The notes under the pieces are model-generated. The model worked only from the letters and a program-made list of their open reading frames with translations. It was not told the origin of the DNA and did no database searches. From positions 1 through 60,711 of the forward strand of contig CALUFA010000015.1 of assembly GCA_944319795.1 (NCBI GenBank): a stretch of 60,711 bases of DNA, read 5' to 3'. Position 1 is the first letter of the stretch. Each line of letters begins with the position of its first letter. The DNA comes from an uncultured Prevotella sp. Its GTDB lineage: Bacteria; Bacteroidota; Bacteroidia; Bacteroidales; Bacteroidaceae. Below are positions 27,571-37,304 of this stretch, in pieces. A program made the position numbers and the translations under genes.

Positions 27571-28542
27571 TTAGTGGTTCAACGTGCCCGTGTTGATTAC
27601 GGGCTGGGCCGTGTCGTCGCCGCAGAGCACTACGAGCAGGTTGCTGACCATAGCCGCCTTCTTCTCCTCGTCGAGGTCTATTACGTCTTCGTCGGCCAGT
27701 TTGTCGAGCGCCATTTTCACCATCGACACGGCTCCCTCTACTATCTTCTCTCGCGCGGCGATGATGGCCGAGGCCTGCTGGCGGCGCAGCATTACGGCCG
27801 CTATCTCGGGCGCGTAGGCAAGGTAGTTGATGCGCGCCTCTACCACCTCGATGCCCGCCATGACCAATCGCTCGTCAATCTTCTGCTCAAGCTCCTTGTT
27901 TATCTCGTCGCTCCCGTCGCGCAAGGTCAGTCCGTGGGTCTCCTGCTCGCCGTCGTCGTAGGCGTACTGCCCGGCCACTTGGCGCAGCGCGGCGTCGGCC
28001 TGTATGCGCACGAACTTCTCGAAGGCGCTCATGATGTTGGCCGTCGAGGCTCCCGACACCGTAGCGTCGGCGGCCGCCTTCGATTGCGCCATTGTCTGGG
28101 CGTCGATTTCGAACATGGCCTTGTAGGTGTCTTTCAGCTTCCACACCAGCACCATGCCTATCATTACGGGGTTGCCCGTCTTGTCGTTCACCTTTATCGG
28201 CTCGGCGTCGAGGTTGCGCGCGCGCAGCGACAGCTTCTTTACCGAGAAGAACGGGTTCACCCAGTAGTATCCGGCGCGGGTGAACGTGCCGCGGTATTTG
28301 CCGAAGAACATCATCACGCGGGCCTCGCCCGGCTCTACCAGCAGGAAGCCGCTGCTTACTATGAGGTTTGCTATCGTCAGCACCGCGCCGCCCACGCCTG
28401 CGGCAACGGCCGTAGCGCCGGTGAACGTTGTGAACGCCATTACGATGAGGGCGATGCTTACTACGTAGGCAAGAAGGTTGAGCACGAGCATGGCTATGCC
28501 GTTGAGGGTCGTGCCTGTAAATTTGAATTCATGATTTTCCAT
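27571..28542 (-). CDS. SPFH (band 7/stomatin-like) membrane protein
   Basis: 323 residues. Two N-terminal hydrophobic helices (about 13-36 and 42-68) are followed by the SPFH domain: 'VEPGEARVMMFFGKYRGTFTRAGYYWVNPFF', 'LRARNLDAEPIKVNDKTGNPVMIGMVLVWKL' and 'GIEVVEARINYLAYAPEIAAVMLRRQQASAIIAAREKIVEGAVSMV'. Such proteins assemble into large membrane rings or microdomain scaffolds. It is first gene of the SPFH/membrane/RHH cluster with its own TATCTTTG promoter. Confidence 0.88.
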   Translation of the reverse strand: MENHEFKFTGTTLNGIAMLVLNLLAYVVSIALIVMAFTTFTGATAVAAGVGGAVLTIANLIVSSGFLLVEPGEARVMMFFGKYRGTFTRAGYYWVNPFFSVKKLSLRARNLDAEPIKVNDKTGNPVMIGMVLVWKLKDTYKAMFEIDAQTMAQSKAAADATVSGASTANIMSAFEKFVRIQADAALRQVAGQYAYDDGEQETHGLTLRDGSDEINKELEQKIDERLVMAGIEVVEARINYLAYAPEIAAVMLRRQQASAIIAAREKIVEGAVSMVKMALDKLADEDVIDLDEEKKAAMVSNLLVVLCGDDTAQPVINTGTLNH

Positions 28543-28591
28543 AGTTCATTTGTTTTGTATTTGACGATTGTTATAATATCATTTTGATATC

Positions 28592-28623
28592 GCAAAGATA
28601 TGCATATTTCTTCTTACCGCAAT
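28592..28623 (-). promoter_or_regulatory. Promoter of the SPFH cluster
   Basis: Minus strand ATTG (28620-28623), 20-base spacer, TATCTTTG (28592-28599), 49 bases before the ATG. Confidence 0.65.
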
Positions 28624-28655
28624 GGATTGGCCGTCTGTTTTAACATTATATAACG

Positions 28656-28884
28656 TCAGTTCGGTATAAGAAGAACATAATCATTATAAAAACAAATGGC
28701 ACCATTCAAAACCGTAAGAAGTCTGTGGCATACCGTCATTCCGGGCTTAGACCCGGAATCCAGGAAACATCATTTTGCGAATAAAGCGTTTTTTATACTG
28801 GATTCCGGGTCTAAGCCCGGAATGACGGTATGCCACAGACTTCTTACGGTTTTGAATGGATCCCTTTTCATTATACCGAACTGA
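28656..28884. mobile_element. MITE-like element, copy 4 (intact)
   Basis: Perfect terminal repeat TCAGTTCGGTATAA/TTATACCGAACTGA, extendable to CGTCAG/CTGACG. Flanking direct repeat TTATATAACG at 28646-28655 and 28887-28896 (8 bp, TTATATAA, if the CG belongs to the element). The hairpin arms 28710-28762 and 28799-28852 are essentially perfect. It carries no gene. It occupies most of the gap between the SPFH promoter and the ctp terminator. Confidence 0.8.
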
Positions 28885-28941
28885 CGTTATATAACGTTGT
28901 AGGCGCTGCCGTTGTTTCGTAAGCCTGCGTGGAAAGGTATG

Positions 28942-28999
28942 AAAAAGTCCGCCAGCCTGCTGCTCCGTGCATGGTTGCGGAGCGGTAGGCCGGCGGACT
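28942..28999 (-). terminator. Terminator of the S41 protease gene
   Basis: Long stem AGTCCGCCAGCC.../...GGCCGGCGGACT (28946-28999) with GCTCCG/CGGAGC in its inner part. The A-run at 28942-28946 reads as Us on the minus strand. Confidence 0.75.
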
Positions 29000-29026
29000 G
29001 TCCGTATGTGTTTGCGCCCTCGGGGC

Positions 29027-30613
29027 TTATTCTTTGCTTGTAGCTAATTCGACGGCTTTCTCGACGATGTGGCTCGTCTCGTTGATAATCTGGAAGTATT
29101 CGTTCATGTCGAACAGGTCGCGCGCTATGAGGGCCTTCAGCTGTGTCTTCAGGTAGGGCAGCGTCTGTTGCAACTCTTCGTCGTCCTTCGGCTTGACGTC
29201 GAGCTTCGCCCCTTCCTCGAGTACGTTGTCGACGAGCTCTTGCGGCACGTCGAAGCCGCCGTTGAACTTGTCGAACGCAGGGTAGAGCGACTTCAGTTGG
29301 TTGCGGTGGTCGTCGATGTAGCGCAGCGTGGCGTTGATGACCACGCCCTTAAGCACGAGCTGGCGGTGCAGCTTGGTGTATTGCAGCGTGTCGAGGGGGA
29401 CGAACACGTCGGGCATTATCGCCCCTCCGCCGTACACGGGGCGGTGGCGGCGCAGCGTGTAGCACTTCAGCGAGTCGGCGAAGTGTATGCTGTCGCGGTT
29501 GGTCAGTTCGCCATGCTTCAGGCGCTTGTCGAAGTCGAGGGCGTAGTCCTCAAGGTCGCCCTTGGTGTATGGTTTCTGTATGCAGCGGCCGGCGGGGGTG
29601 TAATAGTGGGCTATGGTGAGGCGTATCATCGAGCCGTCGGGCAGTGGTATGGGGCGCTGCACGAGGCCCTTGCCGAACGTGCGGCGGCCTATTATCGTGC
29701 CGCGGTCTTGGTCTTGTATGGCTCCTGAGACGATTTCCGCCGCCGATGCCGTAAACTCGTTTACTAATACGTAGACGCGTCCCTGGCGCATGCGCCCGTC
29801 GCCTTGGGCGTCGTAGTCGGCGCGCGGGGCCTGCCGCCCCTCGACGTAGACTATCAGGTCGTTCTTCTCCAAGAACTCGTTGGCTATCCTTACGGCTGCG
29901 TCGAGGTAGCCTCCGCCGTTGTCCTGCAGGTCGAGTATGAGGTCTTTCATGCCTTCGCCCTTAAGTTGTTTGAGGCCCTGCATGAACTCGTCGTAGGTCG
30001 TAGCGCCGAAGTTGCCTATCCTTATGTAGCCCACGCCGGGGCGTATCATGTAGACGGCGTCGACGCTCTTGACGGGAATCTTGTCGCGCTTGACGGTGAA
30101 CTTGAGCACTTCGGCCACGCCGCGGCGCACTATGCCGAGGTCGACTTTCGTACCCTTAGGCCCGCGCAGGCGGCGCATTATCTCTTCCTTGCTCATCTTC
30201 ACGCCGGCTATGGCAGTGTCGTTGACGCTTACTATGCGGTCGCCGGCCATGATGCCTACCTTCTCAGACGGCCCCTTGCTGACGGGCTGGATTACGAGCA
30301 GCGTGTCGTCGACCATGTTGAACTGCACGCCGATGCCCTCGAAGTTGCCCTGCAGCGGCTCGTTCATGGCCTTGACCTCCTCCGGCGTGGAGTAAGACGA
30401 GTGGGGGTCGAGCTCCTTCAGCATGCCCCGTATGGCGTCCTCGACGAGTTTCTTCTCGTCAACCGAGTCTACGTAGAGGTTGTTTATCGCCATCTCGGCT
30501 ATCTGCAGCTTGCGTATCGGGCTGTCCTTGGAGAAGTCGATTGAAATCTGCGCGCTTACGGGTAATATGGCGAAAAGATAAAAAAGTAAAACGAATGGTA
30601 TCTTGGTTTTCAT
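29027..30613 (-). CDS. S41-family C-terminal processing peptidase
   Basis: 528 residues, CtpA/Prc type. Signal peptide 1-21 (PVSA/Q). Then helical region, PDZ domain (about 85-170: 'FEGIGVQFNMVDDTLLVIQPVSKGPSEKVGIMAGDRIVSVNDTAI') and the protease core with catalytic S290 (TASAAE) and K315 (TFGKGLVQ), 25 residues apart as in Tsp/CtpA. The C-terminal 130 residues are an extension found in the Bacteroidota form. Expected in the periplasm, where it trims C-termini of exported proteins. It lies downstream of parE, across 9-bp and 7-bp repeats. Confidence 0.93.
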   Translation of the reverse strand: MKTKIPFVLLFYLFAILPVSAQISIDFSKDSPIRKLQIAEMAINNLYVDSVDEKKLVEDAIRGMLKELDPHSSYSTPEEVKAMNEPLQGNFEGIGVQFNMVDDTLLVIQPVSKGPSEKVGIMAGDRIVSVNDTAIAGVKMSKEEIMRRLRGPKGTKVDLGIVRRGVAEVLKFTVKRDKIPVKSVDAVYMIRPGVGYIRIGNFGATTYDEFMQGLKQLKGEGMKDLILDLQDNGGGYLDAAVRIANEFLEKNDLIVYVEGRQAPRADYDAQGDGRMRQGRVYVLVNEFTASAAEIVSGAIQDQDRGTIIGRRTFGKGLVQRPIPLPDGSMIRLTIAHYYTPAGRCIQKPYTKGDLEDYALDFDKRLKHGELTNRDSIHFADSLKCYTLRRHRPVYGGGAIMPDVFVPLDTLQYTKLHRQLVLKGVVINATLRYIDDHRNQLKSLYPAFDKFNGGFDVPQELVDNVLEEGAKLDVKPKDDEELQQTLPYLKTQLKALIARDLFDMNEYFQIINETSHIVEKAVELATSKE

Positions 30614-30630
30614 CGTCCGTGTGGTTTTTA

Positions 30631-30741
30631 TTCGGTTTATCGGGCTTATTCGGCTGATTAGGCTAATCGGACTTATTAGCCTTATTAGCCGGATGGGCCT
30701 GATAAGCCGTCTTTCTTAATTCTTAATTCTTAACTCTTAAT
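30631..30741. repeat. 9-bp and 7-bp repeats, parE-protease junction
   Basis: From 30631 to 30705 there are about eight 9-mers (GGGCTTATT, CGGCTGATT, AGGCTAATC, GGACTTATT, AGCCTTATT and so on). These are followed at 30713-30741 by TTAATTCTTAATTCTTAACTC-type 7-mers running into the parE stop codon. Two repeat families are thus stacked in one junction. Confidence 0.75.
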
Positions 30742-32671
30742 TTACTTCTTCCTCCTCGGGCCGGTCTTCCTCTATCACTAAGTTGTCGATGATGAAATTC
30801 TGGCGCTGCGGCGTGTTCTTGCCCATGTAATACTCAAGGAGCTTCTGCACTTGGTCGGTCTTGTGCAGGGTTACCTGCTCCAAGCGCATGTCGGGGCCGA
30901 TGAAGGCGCGGAACTCATCGGGGCTTATCTCGCCGAGACCCTTGAAACGCGTTATCTCGGGGTCGGGGCCAAGCTCGGTTATGGCCTTGAGGCGCTCCTC
31001 TTCGCTGTAACAGTAGCGTGTGATGAAGTCGCCTTTCTGCCCTTTCGCGGCCTCGAGCGTATGCTTGTCGCGTATCTTCGTGCGGCGGTTGCGCACTCGG
31101 AACAGCGGCGTCTGCAGCACGTAGACGTGCCCTTTCTTTATCAGGTCGGGGAAAAATTGCAGGAAAAACGTGATTATCAACAGGCGTATGTGCATGCCGT
31201 CGACGTCGGCATCGGTCGCCACTATCACCTTATTATATCTCAGCGTGTCGAGCCCGTCCTCTATGTCTAAGGCCGCCTGCAGGAGGTTGAACTCCTCGTT
31301 CTCGTACACCACCTTTTTGGTCAGCCCGTAAGAGTTCAAGGGTTTGCCCCTCAGCGAGAACACGGCTTGCGTGTTTACGTCGCGGCTCTTGGTTATGGAG
31401 CCGCTGGCCGAGTCGCCCTCGGTTATGAATATCGAGCTTTCCTCCTTGCGCTCGTTCTTGGCGTCGCTGAAGTGTATGCGGCAGTCGCGCAGCTTGCGGT
31501 TGTGCAGGTTGGCCTTCTTGGCGCGCTCGCGGGCCAGCTTCGTAACGCCGGCCATCTCCTTGCGCTCCTTTTCTGAAGCCTGTATCTTCTGCAGCATGAC
31601 CTCGGCCACGTCGGCATGCTTGTGCAGGTAGTTGTCCACCTCGGTCTTGATGAAGTCGCCTACGTACTTGTTCACGCTCACGCCGTCGGGGCTCATGGTG
31701 AGCGATCCGAGCTTGATTTTCGTCTGGCTCTCGAACATCGGCTCCTCTACGTTCACCGCGATGGCGGCCACGAGGCCGTTGCGTATGTCAGTGTACTCGA
31801 AGTTTTTGTTGAAAAACTCCTTTATCGTCTTGGCTATGTGCTCCTTGAAGGCGCTCTGGTGGGTGCCTCCCTGGGTGGTGTGCTGGCCGTTGACGAACGA
31901 GTGGTACTCCTCTCCGTACTGGTTGGTGTGCGTGAAGGCTATCTCGATGTCTTCGCCCTTAAGGTGGATTATGGGGTAGATGCCGTCGGTGGTCATCGTG
32001 TCGTTCAAGAGGTCTTCCAAGCCGTTTCGGCTCAGTATGCGGCGGCCGTTGAACATTATGGTAAGCCCCGTGTTGAGGTAAGTGTAGTTGCGGAGCATCG
32101 TCTCGACGAAGTCGTTGTGGAAGGAGTAGTTCTTGAACAGCGTCGCGTCGGGCTCGAAGAACACGTATGTGCCGCTTTCGTCCTGCGTGTCCTCGGTCTC
32201 GTCGCTCTTCAGCACGCCCCGTTCAAACTTTACCGTGCGCACCGCGCCGTCGCGGTAAGACCTCACTTCGAACCTCGAGCTTAGCGCGTTGACCGCCTTT
32301 ATGCCCACTCCGTTGAGGCCGACGCTTTTCTTGAACGCCTTAGAGTCATACTTTCCGCCCGTGTTCAGCACGCTTACCGCCTCGACGAGCTTGCCCTGCG
32401 GTATGCCCCGGCCGTAGTCGCGCACGGTCACGCGGAGGTTGTCGTCAAGGTCGATCTCTATCCTCTTGCCGGCGTTCATCTTGAACTCGTCGATAGAGTT
32501 GTCGATAACTTCCTTCAAGAGCACGTATATTCCGTCCTCGGGCATCGAGCCGTCGCCCAACCGCCCGATATACATGCCAGGGCGGGTGCGCACATGCTCC
32601 ATGTCGGAGAGATGGCGGATGTTGTCGTCGTTGTAAACAACTTGTGGGTTAAGTTGGTCGTTTTCGCTCAT
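30737..32671 (-). CDS. parE: DNA topoisomerase IV subunit B
   Basis: 644 residues, ATPase/TOPRIM subunit of a type IIA topoisomerase. GHKL ATPase: E54 and N58 ([11 protein letters not shown]), 'VRDYGRGIP' and '[14 protein letters not shown]'. TOPRIM: E418-G-D-S-A-S-G, '[10 protein letters not shown]' and '[12 protein letters not shown]'. The length and the '[19 protein letters not shown]' segment fit ParE rather than GyrB of this phylum. The partner subunit parC is not adjacent in the window. Confidence 0.92.
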   Translation of the reverse strand: MSENDQLNPQVVYNDDNIRHLSDMEHVRTRPGMYIGRLGDGSMPEDGIYVLLKEVIDNSIDEFKMNAGKRIEIDLDDNLRVTVRDYGRGIPQGKLVEAVSVLNTGGKYDSKAFKKSVGLNGVGIKAVNALSSRFEVRSYRDGAVRTVKFERGVLKSDETEDTQDESGTYVFFEPDATLFKNYSFHNDFVETMLRNYTYLNTGLTIMFNGRRILSRNGLEDLLNDTMTTDGIYPIIHLKGEDIEIAFTHTNQYGEEYHSFVNGQHTTQGGTHQSAFKEHIAKTIKEFFNKNFEYTDIRNGLVAAIAVNVEEPMFESQTKIKLGSLTMSPDGVSVNKYVGDFIKTEVDNYLHKHADVAEVMLQKIQASEKERKEMAGVTKLARERAKKANLHNRKLRDCRIHFSDAKNERKEESSIFITEGDSASGSITKSRDVNTQAVFSLRGKPLNSYGLTKKVVYENEEFNLLQAALDIEDGLDTLRYNKVIVATDADVDGMHIRLLIITFFLQFFPDLIKKGHVYVLQTPLFRVRNRRTKIRDKHTLEAAKGQKGDFITRYCYSEEERLKAITELGPDPEITRFKGLGEISPDEFRAFIGPDMRLEQVTLHKTDQVQKLLEYYMGKNTPQRQNFIIDNLVIEEDRPEEEEVN

Positions 32672-32679
32672 GTTTTTTG

Positions 32680-32735
32680 CTGATTAATAAGCCTGATTGG
32701 GCTGATAAGCCATATAAGGGCAATAATACGGATTT
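32680..32735. repeat. 9-bp degenerate tandem repeats upstream of parE
   Basis: 9-mers such as GCTGATTAA, TAAGCCTGA, TTGGGCTGA and TAAGCCATA between the GNAT-fold gene and parE. The periodicity decays toward 32735. Confidence 0.5.
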
Positions 32736-32828
32736 GACGGATACGCCGTTGACGGCATGATGCAAGCCGGGTGGTGTATTCTTTGGTTAAGGAGCGTTGG
32801 CGTGTTTGTGGCTTTCGGTTTTATAAAA

Positions 32829-33977
32829 TCACAGCCATTTCTTATAACAACGCCGGCGCTTGTGCAGCTTCGGGTCGAGATACTGCCATTGGCTCTGCAC
32901 GTTTTCGTTGGTCTCCATCTCCACTTGGCTCTCTCCCCACTTGAATCCGTATGCCTGGTATCTTGGTATCAGGTCGGCGAACATCAGGGCGTTGGCGCCC
33001 TTCATGCGGTATTCGGGCAGCACGCCGAGCAGGAGAAGGTCTACGCCTTCGGTCTTGTGGGCCTTCAGGGCGCGCAATACGTGCCACCAGCCGAATGGGA
33101 ACAGGCGGCCGCGGCGGCATTTCTGGAGCGCCCGTGCGAGTGAGGGAATGGTGATGCCTACGGCCACGGGCTTGTTGTTTTCGTTCCAATCCTCAACTAC
33201 GGTGATGAGGCTGAGGTCGGCCAGGGGGAAGTACATGCCGATGTACTGCTCTATCTGCTTGTCGGAAAGTTCGGAATATCCGTAAAGGTCCTTGAAGCAT
33301 GTGTTGATGAGGTCGAACATCTTCTTGCCGTATCCACCCTCGAACACGTCCTGCTTCGTGAGCTTCCTTACGTGCAGGTTGTAGCGCTTCTGTATCATCT
33401 CGGCTATCTTCGTGTACTTCTCGGGCACGGTGTCGGGCACCATCATCTTGAATTCCACGTAGTCGTTGTCCTTCTCGAATCCGCCTAACTTCTCCATGTG
33501 CTCGGGGTAGTAGGGGTAGTTGTATATGGTGGGCATCGTGCCGAGCTGGTCGAAGCCCCATGTGAGCATGCCTTCGGGGTCGAGGTCGGTGAAGCCGAGC
33601 GGGCCTATCATCTCGTCCATGCCCTTGGAGCGGCCGTAGTCTTCGACGGCCTTGAAGAGGGCGCGGCTCACGTCGATGTCGTCGACGAAGTCTATCCAGC
33701 CGAAGCGCACGCACTTGCGGCCCCAGCGCTTGTTGGCGCGGTGGTTGATGATGGCGGCCACCCGGCCGGCCATGCGGCCGTCTTCGTAGAAGGCCATGAA
33801 GTATTCGGCCTCGCTGAACTCGAAGGCGGCGTTCTTCGTCTTGTCGAGAGTCTTCATCTCGTCGCTGAACAGGTTGGGCACATCCTGCGCGCAACCTTCG
33901 TACAGGTCATAATGAAAGTCGATGAATCGGGCAAGGTCTTTCTTGCCTTCAACCTTTTTTATAATTACAGATGACAT
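32829..33977 (-). CDS. GNAT-fold acyltransferase-like protein
   Basis: 382 residues. A conserved Bacteroidota protein with an N-terminal segment 'KKDLARFIDFHYDLYEGCAQDVPNLFSDEMKTLDKTKNAAFEFSEAEYFMAFYEDGRMAGRVAAIINH' and 'WIDFVDDIDVSRALFKAVEDYGRSKGMDEMIGPLGFTDLDPEGMLTWGFD', which resembles GNAT acetyltransferase strands. The C-terminal 'LLLLGVLPEYRMKGANALMFADLIPRYQAYGFKWGESQVEMETNENVQSQW' fits an acetyl-CoA binding half. The substrate is unknown. Own promoter. Confidence 0.75.
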   Translation of the reverse strand: MSSVIIKKVEGKKDLARFIDFHYDLYEGCAQDVPNLFSDEMKTLDKTKNAAFEFSEAEYFMAFYEDGRMAGRVAAIINHRANKRWGRKCVRFGWIDFVDDIDVSRALFKAVEDYGRSKGMDEMIGPLGFTDLDPEGMLTWGFDQLGTMPTIYNYPYYPEHMEKLGGFEKDNDYVEFKMMVPDTVPEKYTKIAEMIQKRYNLHVRKLTKQDVFEGGYGKKMFDLINTCFKDLYGYSELSDKQIEQYIGMYFPLADLSLITVVEDWNENNKPVAVGITIPSLARALQKCRRGRLFPFGWWHVLRALKAHKTEGVDLLLLGVLPEYRMKGANALMFADLIPRYQAYGFKWGESQVEMETNENVQSQWQYLDPKLHKRRRCYKKWL

Positions 33978-34013
33978 TTCCTATGTGTTGATTTGAGACG
34001 TTGTTCAAACGTG

Positions 34014-34021
34014 CAAAAGTA
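34014..34021 (-). promoter_or_regulatory. Promoter -7 box of the GNAT-fold gene
   Basis: TACTTTTG on the minus strand, 36 bases before the start codon; the -33 region is AT-rich without a clear TTTG. Confidence 0.5.
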
Positions 34022-34095
34022 GTATTTTTACCGTTAATATGGAAATAAAACCGCGTATTTAGTATAAAAGATGCGGCTGCGTCGCGCGTTTGCGC

Positions 34096-36261
34096 TCATT
34101 CCGCCAGTTTCTCGAACTGTTTCAGTACGTCGCACCGCGTTGTGTATTCGTCTACTTCCTGCGGATGTTCCTTGGCGAAGCGGCTTAGCGCCTCGAGCGC
34201 CTTGTACTGCCTCGAGGCTGCGCGTGGGGTTATTACTTCCTTGAAGTCTGAGTCGTAAGTAGCCGTAAACCACGGGTCTACGTTGATGAACGCTAAGGCG
34301 TAGAGCGACCGGTATTGCGTCTGCAAGTCGGCGGCGCGGCTGCTTTCCGTAAGGTATTCTACGGCTTTTGCGGCGAAGTCGAGTTCGCCCTGGCGTGCGC
34401 TGTCGGCTACGCTCTTGGCGTAGTGCGTAATGAACCAGCAGTCGCCGTAGCACGAAGCCTGGTAGTATCTTACGGCTATTTGGTATGCCAGCCTCTGCTT
34501 ATTGTCCCCTTCTGGGGCGAGGTTGTACTCTCCGGCCAGCTGCGTAATGTCCTTGCAGAACTTCAGTTTAATGTTCTCCGTGGGCGAAGCCTTGTCCGGG
34601 CCGTCGGTGTCGTAGGTGTTTGGCAGCTGGCGCTTGAACCAACGGGCCACCGTGTAGTCCCTGTTCGCCGTGTACCAGCTAATGTTCTGCTTGGCAAGGA
34701 AGCCGAGGCTTACGCGTTCTAAGTAGGCCGTGGCGTCGGCGAAGCGGCCTTCGGCCATGTAGCGTGTGCCGATGAGGTCGTTGTAGTAGTCTTTGTTAAG
34801 GTAAGCCTGGCTGGCTGCGTAGTGCTCGAACACGTCGTCCTTGGCCGACGTAAGGAACGAGTAGTAGGCCGCAAGGCTGTCGGCCGGCGCCGACTCGAGC
34901 ATGGCGAAGTATTCGTTGCCGGCTGCGTAGTCGCGGTTCCACGGCCAGTCGCCGCCCCAGGTGAAGCCGGCGTCGGCGTGGCGTCCGCCGGCGGCGAAGT
35001 CTAAGGCGTTCTCCGTGGCCATGCCGTAGAGCGCGAGGGCCATGTTGCGGTTGCCGGCGGTCAAGTAGCGCGGCGCGAGCACTCGGTAGGCCAACCGCTC
35101 CTTAACGTCGGTGTAGTGGTTGGCGTACTCGGCGGAGCGTCCGCGTTCCTCGCTGATTTTCGCGTCGAGCCAGCGGAACTCGTCGGCCAGCCACTCCGCG
35201 CCGCCGCCGAGCGGGTCGGCCGTGGCGTGTACGAGCAGTCGTATGCAGCGCGCGTTGTCCTTCAGGCGGCCTGCGCCCTTAAGCCCTACGGCTTCGTCGG
35301 CCCGGCGCGCCGCTCCGGCGTAGTCGCCGAGCAGATATTCTATCATTGCGGCGGCGCTCTGCCACAGGCACGGCGATGCCGTCTTGCCCTCCTTTAGCAC
35401 TTCGTCGACGAAACTGACGAAGGCCCTTGCCTCGCCTGTCTCTACCGTGCGCGTGCCTATTGCGCCGATGCGCCACGCGTCGGGGCCGGCGGCGCGCGTG
35501 TCGAGCGTCTCCTGCAGGTTGTTCACCAAGTCTTGCACTAAGTATAACAGGGTGGGCGAATCGGGGTCGTCGGCGTACACCGTGCGTATGCCGGCCATGT
35601 TGCGGTATCCCTTCATGCACCATTTAATGCTCTGCATGTCGCCCTGCTCGGCGTATATGTCGGTTGCCTGGCGTGTCAGCCCGTTGTTGAGCAGCGCGCG
35701 TGCGTAGATGTTGCGGCACACGTCGCGCCACACCCCTTCGGGCAGTTTCGACGCCGTTGCCGTCCAGTATAGCATGTTTGCCTTGTCGCGCCCCAGCAAC
35801 ATGTTGGCGCGCATGGTCATCAGGGCGAACTGTCCGGCGTGCTTCCCACCCTCGTGTCCGCCGCATTCGGCGAGTATCCGGCGCAGCGTGCTGTCGCGCC
35901 GGGCCAGCTCCTGCTTGGTGGGATAGTCCCACGAGTCCATGCCCACGCCGTCGCTTATCTCGAGGTAGGCGTCGAGCATGCGCATGTAGCTTGTCATTCC
36001 GCCGTCGGCCCGCTTTTGGGCTATCTTGCGCAGCCGTTCGCGGTTGCCCATGTAATAGTATTCGTCGGTGCTCTCGGGCTCTCCGCCGTAGCGTTTCCAC
36101 CAGTCGTTCATGTCGTCGCGGAAGGGCGAGCCGACCGCCTCGCGGCGGAAAACGCTGAACACGTATGAGTTGTGCGTAGGCGCTTCGGGCAGGCACGCCG
36201 CCGCTTCGGCGGCAATGCCGAGGCTAAATATCGTCGCAATTATAAATCTTTTCATAATCAT
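34096..36261 (-). CDS. Exported TPR-like helical protein, unknown function
   Basis: 721 residues. Signal peptide 1-22 (possible lipobox AAAC at the cleavage point, weak). The mature protein is almost entirely helical with repeated A/L/Y patterns resembling TPR or Sel1-like solenoids ('GDYAGAARRADEAVGL', 'GRFADATAYLERVSLGFLAKQNISWY', 'AKAVEYLTESSRAADLQTQYRSLYALAFI'). The start at the second ATG (36255, MKRFII) gives a normal signal peptide. The gene overlaps the end of the upstream lipoprotein gene by over 30 bases, so translation is probably coupled. No enzyme motif seen. A function in the periplasm or at the outer membrane is inferred only from the signal. Confidence 0.75.
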   Translation of the reverse strand: MIMKRFIIATIFSLGIAAEAAACLPEAPTHNSYVFSVFRREAVGSPFRDDMNDWWKRYGGEPESTDEYYYMGNRERLRKIAQKRADGGMTSYMRMLDAYLEISDGVGMDSWDYPTKQELARRDSTLRRILAECGGHEGGKHAGQFALMTMRANMLLGRDKANMLYWTATASKLPEGVWRDVCRNIYARALLNNGLTRQATDIYAEQGDMQSIKWCMKGYRNMAGIRTVYADDPDSPTLLYLVQDLVNNLQETLDTRAAGPDAWRIGAIGTRTVETGEARAFVSFVDEVLKEGKTASPCLWQSAAAMIEYLLGDYAGAARRADEAVGLKGAGRLKDNARCIRLLVHATADPLGGGAEWLADEFRWLDAKISEERGRSAEYANHYTDVKERLAYRVLAPRYLTAGNRNMALALYGMATENALDFAAGGRHADAGFTWGGDWPWNRDYAAGNEYFAMLESAPADSLAAYYSFLTSAKDDVFEHYAASQAYLNKDYYNDLIGTRYMAEGRFADATAYLERVSLGFLAKQNISWYTANRDYTVARWFKRQLPNTYDTDGPDKASPTENIKLKFCKDITQLAGEYNLAPEGDNKQRLAYQIAVRYYQASCYGDCWFITHYAKSVADSARQGELDFAAKAVEYLTESSRAADLQTQYRSLYALAFINVDPWFTATYDSDFKEVITPRAASRQYKALEALSRFAKEHPQEVDEYTTRCDVLKQFEKLAE

Positions 36262-37162
36262 CAGGTTTGAATCTGTTTGCGTTTTGGTTGCTCAGGTCGA
36301 ACAATATCACTTCCCGGCAGGCGTCGCCGCGCCTGCCGCCTACGGCCTTTACGGCCTCGGTTATGTCGTTTACGGTGGGCGCGCGGATTACTATCGAGTC
36401 GCCCGGCAGCACGGGCAGGTCGTCGTCCCTGTGCATTATGCCGACGTACTTGCCGCCGCGGAACAGTATGCGCCACGAGTATATGGGGTAGGCCGAGGCC
36501 AAGGGCAGCTCGTATCCGGCTAAGTGGCGCAGGTAGGGGGCGGCGTCGCGCATGTCGAGTATCGGCTTCTCGCAGCCTATGTCGGTGAAGTCGCCCGTGT
36601 TGTACATCATCAGCACGCCGCGCGCTACGGGCGGGGCGCCCTCGGCCAGCTGGTGCAGGCGTATCGTGGCCGACACCTTTATGCCCTCTTCGGCGGCCAG
36701 CGCCGTGAGCGTGCGCAGGAAGTCGAAATAGCGCGTGCGCGTGCGCCGCGTCCAGTCGCAGTCTATCTGTATCTCGCCCACGCGCCCTACGTCGTTCGTC
36801 TCGTTCATCTGCAGTATGCGCCTGAGCGTCCTCTCGGCCAGCCGCGCCGTGTCGGCCATGATGCATTCGTTCACGATGTAGACCGTCGGCACCACCTCGA
36901 CGCCCTCGGGCACGCCCGTCTTGAACCTCAGCGTGGCGTTGGGGCGTGGCTGCCCGTCGTCGCCCGTAACGACGTCGAAGTACCTTACGTACATCCTACC
37001 AACGCCGTGGCGCTCGATGAAGCCGCGCTTTGCGCTGTCGATGTCGAGCACCGTGCTCCAGTAGTACACCGAGCGCACGCGCCCTTCGCCGCCGCCTTTT
37101 CCGCACGACGAGGCCGCCAACACCGCCAGCAGGCATGTTATGATATAAGCAAAGTTTCTCAT
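36224..37162 (-). CDS. Lipoprotein with TIM-barrel-like features (DUF3142-like)
   Basis: 312 residues. Signal peptide with lipobox L-A-A-S-S-C20, so a lipoprotein. The body alternates strands and helices: 'SVYYWSTVLDID...FIERHGVGRMYVRYFDVV', 'VEVVPTVYIVNECI', 'VGEIQIDCDWT', 'YFDFLRTLTALAAEEGIKVSATIRLHQL', 'GVLMMYNTGDF' and 'LASAYPIYSWRILF'. This reads like a glycoside-hydrolase-like TIM barrel of the DUF3142 type; the assignment is from pattern, and activity is unknown. Its 3' end overlaps the TPR-like gene, making a tight two-gene unit. Confidence 0.7.
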   Translation of the reverse strand: MRNFAYIITCLLAVLAASSCGKGGGEGRVRSVYYWSTVLDIDSAKRGFIERHGVGRMYVRYFDVVTGDDGQPRPNATLRFKTGVPEGVEVVPTVYIVNECIMADTARLAERTLRRILQMNETNDVGRVGEIQIDCDWTRRTRTRYFDFLRTLTALAAEEGIKVSATIRLHQLAEGAPPVARGVLMMYNTGDFTDIGCEKPILDMRDAAPYLRHLAGYELPLASAYPIYSWRILFRGGKYVGIMHRDDDLPVLPGDSIVIRAPTVNDITEAVKAVGGRRGDACREVILFDLSNQNANRFKPDDYEKIYNCDDI

Positions 37163-37304
37163 CGCTTCAACTTGCGAAGTTACGTAAAAATTAGGAAAAA
37201 TACAACAATTGTAACATTATTAGGCGATATTTACGTTTATTTGTATAACCCGGGGTTGCGGGCTTGTCGGGCTGTCTTAAGGCCGGGCCGTACGGCCGTT
37301 AAAC

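Noticed and set aside
27574-28587. Plus-strand frame of 337 codons opposite the SPFH gene
   Set aside because: Composition is that of an antisense frame (Val/Leu/His/Arg-rich); the SPFH domain on the minus strand is unambiguous.
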